From assembly GCA_030694835.1 (NCBI GenBank), contig JAUYUF010000040.1, positions 1 to 11,427 of the forward strand: a DNA stretch of 11,427 nucleotides. The letters run 5' to 3'. The DNA is from Flavobacteriaceae bacterium. GTDB lineage: Bacteria > Bacteroidota > Bacteroidia > Flavobacteriales > Flavobacteriaceae. The stretch's first letter is position 1. Every line of letters begins with the position of its first letter. The position numbers and the translations under genes are program-made. Under the pieces are notes generated by a model. That model saw nothing but the letters and a program-made list of their open reading frames with translations, was not told the origin of the DNA and did no database searches. Below are positions 7,257-11,427 of the stretch, in pieces.

Positions 7257-7643
7257 ATGAAAAAACTAATTTTTTTAATGATGGTTTTAGGATTTTTGCC
7301 TTTAAGTAATCTTTTTGCTCAACAAGGTCAAACAATGAATCCTGAAGAAATGATTAATATGCAAATGGAAAAAATTAAACCAGCACTTGATTTAGATAAT
7401 TTGGAATCCATTTTAGTCAAAAATATTTTGATTAAATACACCAAAGAACGCATGAGTTTAAGAAATCAAAATCTTGAAAAAGAAGTAATGATAGAAAAAA
7501 ATAAAGAAATTTCAATCAAACAAGAAGAAGAATTATCCAATATTTTATCAGAAGAACAATTAGAAAAATACAAAAAATTGCAAGAAGAGTTTCGCAATCG
7601 CAATGCTAATCCATCTAAAAGAGCTGGAGCAGGAAGAATGTAA
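7257..7643 (+). CDS. Small secreted helical protein, Spy/CpxP-like in character
   Basis: Starting at ATG 7257 the product has 128 residues. Residues 1-21 are a clean signal peptide (Met-Lys-Lys, hydrophobic core, Phe-Ala21 before Gln-Gln), so it is exported, probably to the periplasm. The mature part is almost entirely predicted helix, very rich in Glu, Lys, Gln and Met, with a possible coiled coil over about 62-115. A segment LSEEQLEKYKKLQEE (97-111) resembles the second LTxxQ-type repeat of Spy/CpxP-like periplasmic chaperones or stress sensors. A weaker first copy may lie near LDLDNLES (44-51). The C-terminus is Gly/Arg-rich. An upstream in-frame ATG at 7164 would add 31 residues in front of the signal peptide and is rejected. 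It lies 25 bases before paralog B and is probably in one operon with it. The fold assignment is by pattern only and the function is unknown. Confidence 0.75.
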   Translation: MKKLIFLMMVLGFLPLSNLFAQQGQTMNPEEMINMQMEKIKPALDLDNLESILVKNILIKYTKERMSLRNQNLEKEVMIEKNKEISIKQEEELSNILSEEQLEKYKKLQEEFRNRNANPSKRAGAGRM

Positions 7644-7668
7644 AATCAATTATATCCAAAATTAAATT

Positions 7669-10095
7669 ATGAAGAAAATTATTTTAATGTCGCTAGTAAT
7701 ACTAGTGTCAATTAGTGTTTTTGCACAACAAAAACTACCTGTCAAATATATTATTACTGGAAAAGTATATGACAAACTTAGTAATCAGCCTCTAGAATAT
7801 ACCACAATAGTATTACAACCAATAAAAACTAAAAAAATTACTGGAGGTATTACCAATCAAAAAGGAGAATTTGAAATTGAAGCTACAGAAGGAGAATATA
7901 ATATTACAGTAGAATTTTTATCATTTAAACCTTTTGTTATTAAAAATAAAAAAATTGAAAGTAATACTAATTTAGGCACTATTTTCTTAACAGAAAATTC
8001 TGAATCTCTCAGAGAAGTGGAAGTAATAGCAGAAAAAAGTACTGTTGAAGTTAGATTGGATAAAAAAATCTATAATGTAGGTAAAGATATGACCGTAAAA
8101 GGTGGTAATGCTGCTGATGTTTTAGACAATGTTCCATCTGTAAGTGTTGATGTTGAAGGAACTGTAAGTTTAAGAGGTAGTGAAAATGTTCGTATTTTAA
8201 TTGATGGAAAACCATCTGGATTAGTTGGTCTAAGTTCTACTGATGCTTTAAAGCAGTTACCTGCCGATGCTATTCAAAAGGTGGAAGTTATTACAAGCCC
8301 ATCTGCACGTTATGATGCAGAAGGCACCGCAGGAATTATTAATATCATTTTACGAAAAGGAAAGAATTTAGGATATAATGCCTCCATTAATACAACTGTT
8401 GGATATCCTGATAATCTTGGATTTTCTACCAATCAAAACTATAGAGGCAAAAAAGTTAATTTATTTTCTAATTTAGGATATAATTATAGTGATGCTCCAG
8501 GAAAAGCACTTACTAATACTGAATATTTAACAAACGGTATAACATCAAGCTTTTTAGAAGAGGTAAGAAAATACAATCGAAATAGAAATAGCTTTAACAC
8601 AAATGCTGGTATTGAGTTTTTTATTGATGATAAAAGCTCTATCACTACTTCATTTGTTTATAGAACTTCAAAAGGAGATACTGATATAAATAATTTTACT
8701 GATTATTTTAATGCCACAAAAATATTAACTTCTCAGAATGAACGTGTTGAGCTTCAAAATGAAGATGAAAATACTTTAGAATTTTCTGTAAATTATACAA
8801 AAAATTTCAAAAAAGATGGTCATAAACTAACTATTGACTTACAGACACAAAATTCTAATGAAGATTCAGGATCTCAAATTTCAGATCATTATGTAAATCC
8901 TACAACCATACCTGATAAATATGATAGAACATCAACAGATGAAAGTCAAAAATCATATTTAGCTAAATTAGATTATGTATTACCAATAGGTGAAAATTCA
9001 CAATTTGAATTTGGATATAAGAGCAATTTTTCTACTGACAATACAGACTATCTTGTAGAATATAAAGACAACGGAATATGGATTAATGATATCAACTTTT
9101 CAAACGATTTAGTTTTAAAAGAAAATGTTCATGCTCTATACTCTCAATATGGAAGTAAGAAAGGGAAATTTTCGTACCTTTTTGGATTGCGTTGGGAAAT
9201 GTCTGACACAAATATTGACTTAAAAACAAGTAATGAACACTATACTAAAAATGAGAGCGGATTTTATCCTACTGCCAATTTTAGTTATGAACTTAAAGAA
9301 GATCAAAGTTTAACTTTTGGTTACAGTAAGCGTTTAAGAAGACCTCACGGTCGTCAATTAAATCCTTTTAAAAGCAAATCGAGTGAAACAAGTATTTTTG
9401 TAGGAAATATAGATTTAAACCCAACCTATTCTGATGCTTTTGATATTGGTTATTTAAAAAGATGGGAGAAAGTTACTTTAAACTCTTCATTTTACTATCA
9501 ACATACAACCGGAAACTACGAAATGATTACAGAAGAAAGTGGTGATACATATAATGGATTACCAATTTTAATCAGGACTTTCATCAATTTATCTATCAAT
9601 GATCGTTACGGTTATGAATTAACTGCTAGTTATAATCCTTTAGAATGGCTAAAATTAAATGGTAGTTTCAATATGTTTCAATCAATTACAGAAGGTGATT
9701 ATAATGGAAGAAGTTATGATTCAAAAGATGTAAATACTATTTCAAGATTCAGTTCTAGAATTACTTTACCTAAAAAGATTGATTTTCAAACAACATTAAT
9801 GTATAGAGGCCCGCAAGAAGGTGCTTTTAGTTCATCAAAAGGAATGTTTTCAGCAAACGTTGCATTTAGCAAAGAGGTAATGAAAGATAATGGTACTTTA
9901 TCTTTTAATATTAGTGATGTATTTAATACTCGCAAGCGTCAAATGAATTCTGTAACTGATAGAACTATTACATACAGTGAGTTTCAGTGGAGACAGCGTC
10001 AATTTATGTTAAACTTCACCTATCGTTTAAATCAGAAAAAGAAACCTCAAAGACCTCAAAATGGAGGTGGTGGAGAAGAAGAAATTATGTTCTAA
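7669..10095 (+). CDS. Outer-membrane beta-barrel protein, TonB-receptor-like (paralog B)
   Basis: An 808-residue protein of the same family as the gene at 4698-7151. Residues 1-19 are a signal peptide with F-A before Gln20. Residues about 27-110 are a carboxypeptidase-regulatory-like domain (ITGKVYDKLSNQPLEYTTI; ITNQKGEFEI). The segment LREVEVIAEK at 114-123 sits where SusC-type proteins carry a TonB-box-like LxEVVVTA. A plug-like domain runs to about 232 (VSLRGSENVRILIDGKPSG; ARYDAEGTAGIINIILRKGK). The barrel carries the landmark YSKRLRRPHGRQLNPF (552-567) and ends with strand QFMLNFTYRL, followed by a Lys/Pro/Gly linker and the acidic tail E-E-E-I-M-F. I saw no cysteine. Paralog B keeps the family consensus (SLRG, LIDGKPSG) better than paralog A (SLRN, LINGKQST). 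It is followed by a strong terminator. Transport versus structural role, and substrate, cannot be decided from the sequence. Confidence 0.9.
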   Translation: MKKIILMSLVILVSISVFAQQKLPVKYIITGKVYDKLSNQPLEYTTIVLQPIKTKKITGGITNQKGEFEIEATEGEYNITVEFLSFKPFVIKNKKIESNTNLGTIFLTENSESLREVEVIAEKSTVEVRLDKKIYNVGKDMTVKGGNAADVLDNVPSVSVDVEGTVSLRGSENVRILIDGKPSGLVGLSSTDALKQLPADAIQKVEVITSPSARYDAEGTAGIINIILRKGKNLGYNASINTTVGYPDNLGFSTNQNYRGKKVNLFSNLGYNYSDAPGKALTNTEYLTNGITSSFLEEVRKYNRNRNSFNTNAGIEFFIDDKSSITTSFVYRTSKGDTDINNFTDYFNATKILTSQNERVELQNEDENTLEFSVNYTKNFKKDGHKLTIDLQTQNSNEDSGSQISDHYVNPTTIPDKYDRTSTDESQKSYLAKLDYVLPIGENSQFEFGYKSNFSTDNTDYLVEYKDNGIWINDINFSNDLVLKENVHALYSQYGSKKGKFSYLFGLRWEMSDTNIDLKTSNEHYTKNESGFYPTANFSYELKEDQSLTFGYSKRLRRPHGRQLNPFKSKSSETSIFVGNIDLNPTYSDAFDIGYLKRWEKVTLNSSFYYQHTTGNYEMITEESGDTYNGLPILIRTFINLSINDRYGYELTASYNPLEWLKLNGSFNMFQSITEGDYNGRSYDSKDVNTISRFSSRITLPKKIDFQTTLMYRGPQEGAFSSSKGMFSANVAFSKEVMKDNGTLSFNISDVFNTRKRQMNSVTDRTITYSEFQWRQRQFMLNFTYRLNQKKKPQRPQNGGGGEEEIMF

Positions 10096-10099
10096 AAAG

Positions 10100-10129
10100 A
10101 AAAAGGTCTGAAAATTCAGACCTTTTTTT
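10100..10129. terminator. Bidirectional Rho-independent terminator
   Basis: The stem GGTCTGAA / TTCAGACC (10105-10112 / 10115-10122) is flanked by A residues on the left and seven T residues on the right (10123-10129). It ends the paralog B transcript 5 bases after its stop. Read on the minus strand it has the same hairpin and a T-run, so it also serves the convergent small gene at 10147-10308. Confidence 0.92.
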
Positions 10130-10146
10130 ATTTTTTTATTATTGAC

Positions 10147-10308
10147 TTAGTTTGTAGTTTTAGATTCTTTTCCTTCAGTCAATTTTTCTTTTATAGCACC
10201 AAAAATCCAATAAGGTAAAATAAAAGTCATCAACAATAGCATTAACCAAAATCCAATGGTAAAAATCATTAAAAAAGCTAAAATCCCTATAAATTGTGAA
10301 AAATCCAT
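10147..10308 (-). CDS. Small single-span membrane protein (53 residues), unknown function
   Basis: The minus strand encodes 53 residues from ATG at 10308 to TAA at 10147-10149. The protein starts MDFSQFIGIL, has a long hydrophobic stretch (about residues 6-38, rich in Phe, Leu, Ile, Met and Trp, with a Pro at 32), and ends in a charged tail KEKLTEGKESKTTN. One membrane span with the positive C-terminus in the cytoplasm is the simplest topology; the hydrophobic part is long enough for a tight re-entrant turn at the proline. A complete promoter pattern lies just upstream (10330-10359), and the gene converges on a terminator, so it is likely real despite its size. It matches no family I can name. 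Confidence 0.7.
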   Translation of the reverse strand: MDFSQFIGILAFLMIFTIGFWLMLLLMTFILPYWIFGAIKEKLTEGKESKTTN

Positions 10309-10329
10309 TTGTTATGTTTTTATATGTAT

Positions 10330-10359
10330 CAAAAATAGCACTTAATATCAATTCATCAA
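10330..10359 (-). promoter_or_regulatory. Bacteroidota-type promoter for the 53-residue membrane protein gene
   Basis: Read on the minus strand, TTG (10357-10359) is followed by exactly 19 bases and then TATTTTTG (10330-10337). This fits the Bacteroidota sigma-factor consensus of a -33 TTG and a -7 TAnnTTTG with a 19-base spacer. Transcription would begin about 17 bases before the ATG at 10308. It is the best promoter match in the window and lies in the divergent region with fumC. Confidence 0.65.
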
Positions 10360-10422
10360 TGTAAATTTGAAATATTTTTAATTTATCTAATCATAGAATA
10401 AACTTATTAAAAATCATATTCT

Positions 10423-10430
10423 TAAATTTG
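10423..10430 (+). promoter_or_regulatory. Candidate -7 promoter element for fumC
   Basis: TAAATTTG matches TAnnTTTG and lies 32 bases before the fumC ATG at 10463, giving a leader of about 27 bases. No TTG is found at the standard spacing upstream, so support rests on the -7 element and position alone. Confidence 0.45.
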
Positions 10431-10462
10431 TACATACAGATTAATCAAAATAATTAAATCAT

Positions 10463-11427
10463 ATGGAATATAGAATTGAAAAAGACACGATGGGTGAAGT
10501 AAAAGTACCTGCAGATAAATATTGGGGTGCTCAAACTGAACGATCAAGAAATAATTTCAAAATTGGACCTGCTGGTTCTATGCCTCTCGAAATTATTTAT
10601 GCATTTGCATATCTTAAAAAAGCAGCTGCTCATGCAAATTTTGAATTGGGAGTACTTCCTACAGCAAAAAGAGATATGATTTCTCAAGTTTGTGAAGAAA
10701 TTTTAGCTGGAAAATTAGACAGTGAATTTCCTTTAGTTATTTGGCAAACAGGTTCTGGTACTCAAAGTAACATGAATGTTAATGAAGTTATTGCTAACAG
10801 AGCTCAAGTTTTAGGAGGAAAACAAATTGGTGAAGAACCGATTTTAAAAGCAAATGATGATGTAAACAAATCACAATCATCAAATGACACTTACCCTACT
10901 GGTATGCATATTGCGGCATATAAAATGTTGATTGATGTCACCATTCCAGGTATTGAAAAATTAAGAAATACTTTACAACAAAAAGTTATTGAATTTAAAG
11001 ATGTGGTTAAAATTGGAAGAACTCACTTAATGGATGCCACACCGCTCACATTAGGTCAAGAATTTTCAGGTTATGTATCTCAATTAAATCACGGCTTAAA
11101 AGCGTTGAAAAATACTTTACCTCATTTATCAGAATTGGCTTTGGGGGGTACGGCTGTTGGAACTGGATTAAATACGCCAAAAGGTTATGATGTTTTAGTA
11201 GCTCAAAAAATTGCAGAATTCACAAATCTACCTTTCATTACAGCTGAAAATAAATTTGAAGCGTTGGCAGCACATGATGCTTTTGTAGAATCTCATGGTG
11301 CTTTAAAACAATTAGCAGTTTCTTTAAATAAAATTGCAAATGACATCCGTTTATTGGCTTCAGGACCACGTTCAGGAATTGGAGAATTAATCCTTCCAGA
11401 AAATGAACCTGGTTCTTCTATTATGCC
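10463..11427 (+). CDS. fumC: Class II fumarate hydratase (partial, runs off the right edge)
   Basis: Interconverts fumarate and malate in the TCA cycle as a cytoplasmic homotetramer without an iron-sulfur cluster. The 321 complete codons present cover roughly the first two thirds of the protein. Visible residues are the substrate-binding TGSGTQSNMN (96-105), SSNDTYPT (139-146), the B-site GRTHLMDATPLTLGQE (185-200) with His188, and Ser318 in GSSIMP, the start of the superfamily signature that continues as GKVNP in relatives. His188 and Ser318 fall at the same numbers as in E. coli FumC, so there are no net insertions or deletions up to that point. Other superfamily members (aspartase, argininosuccinate lyase) are less likely, because the start (residues 3-27) and the HLMDATP segment match class II fumarase. 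It is divergent from the small membrane protein gene. Confidence 0.95.
   Translation, partial: MEYRIEKDTMGEVKVPADKYWGAQTERSRNNFKIGPAGSMPLEIIYAFAYLKKAAAHANFELGVLPTAKRDMISQVCEEILAGKLDSEFPLVIWQTGSGTQSNMNVNEVIANRAQVLGGKQIGEEPILKANDDVNKSQSSNDTYPTGMHIAAYKMLIDVTIPGIEKLRNTLQQKVIEFKDVVKIGRTHLMDATPLTLGQEFSGYVSQLNHGLKALKNTLPHLSELALGGTAVGTGLNTPKGYDVLVAQKIAEFTNLPFITAENKFEALAAHDAFVESHGALKQLAVSLNKIANDIRLLASGPRSGIGELILPENEPGSSIM

Noticed and set aside
4698..10095. SusC/SusD polysaccharide-utilisation locus
   Set aside because: The two barrel proteins are shorter than typical SusC, belong to a different barrel subfamily by their landmarks, and no SusD, glycoside hydrolase or regulator gene is adjacent.

Overview
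The window looks like ordinary chromosomal DNA from a low-GC member of the Bacteroidota, most likely a flavobacterium (Flavobacteriaceae). Three observations support this. The sequence and codon use are strongly A/T-rich. Several genes have a Bacteroidota-type -7 promoter element (TAnnTTTG) and no clear Shine-Dalgarno sequence. The protein repertoire also fits: two outer-membrane beta-barrel proteins with a carboxypeptidase-regulatory-like front domain, a lipoprotein MsrA with an SSC lipobox, and a short secreted alkaline phosphatase.

Layout, left half. Positions 1-202 hold only the possible end of an upstream plus-strand gene. A strong bidirectional terminator (203-231) follows. Three minus-strand genes come next: a secreted alkaline phosphatase (236-1387) with its own candidate promoter, a lipoprotein peptide-methionine sulfoxide reductase MsrA (1426-2085), and low-specificity threonine aldolase LtaE (2063-3082). 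msrA starts inside the 3' end of ltaE, so those two are probably co-transcribed. Divergently, peptide chain release factor 2 (prfB, 3123-4235) overlaps a downstream ArsC-like reductase gene (4222-4575).

Layout, right half. A cluster of envelope genes fills 4698-10095: an outer-membrane beta-barrel protein with a TTG start, a small secreted helical protein (Spy/CpxP-like in character), and a second beta-barrel protein paralogous to the first. A bidirectional terminator (10100-10129) separates this cluster from a convergent 53-residue membrane protein gene (10147-10308, minus). That small gene is divergent from class II fumarase fumC, which starts at 10463 and runs off the right edge just at its GSSIMP signature.

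How the genes work together. Most are independent housekeeping or stress functions: translation termination, the TCA cycle, methionine repair, amino-acid breakdown and phosphate scavenging. The only accessory-looking module is the barrel / small helical protein / barrel cluster. No SusD partner, sigma/anti-sigma pair, enzyme or transporter lies next to it, so its substrate cannot be named. I saw no tRNA, rRNA, CRISPR array, insertion sequence or phage gene. The points most worth a second look are the prfB gene without the usual programmed frameshift and with a probable near-leaderless start, the paralogous barrel pair with a shared detached C-terminal Ile-Met-Phe tail, and the 53-residue membrane protein with a complete TTG-N19-TAnnTTTG promoter.
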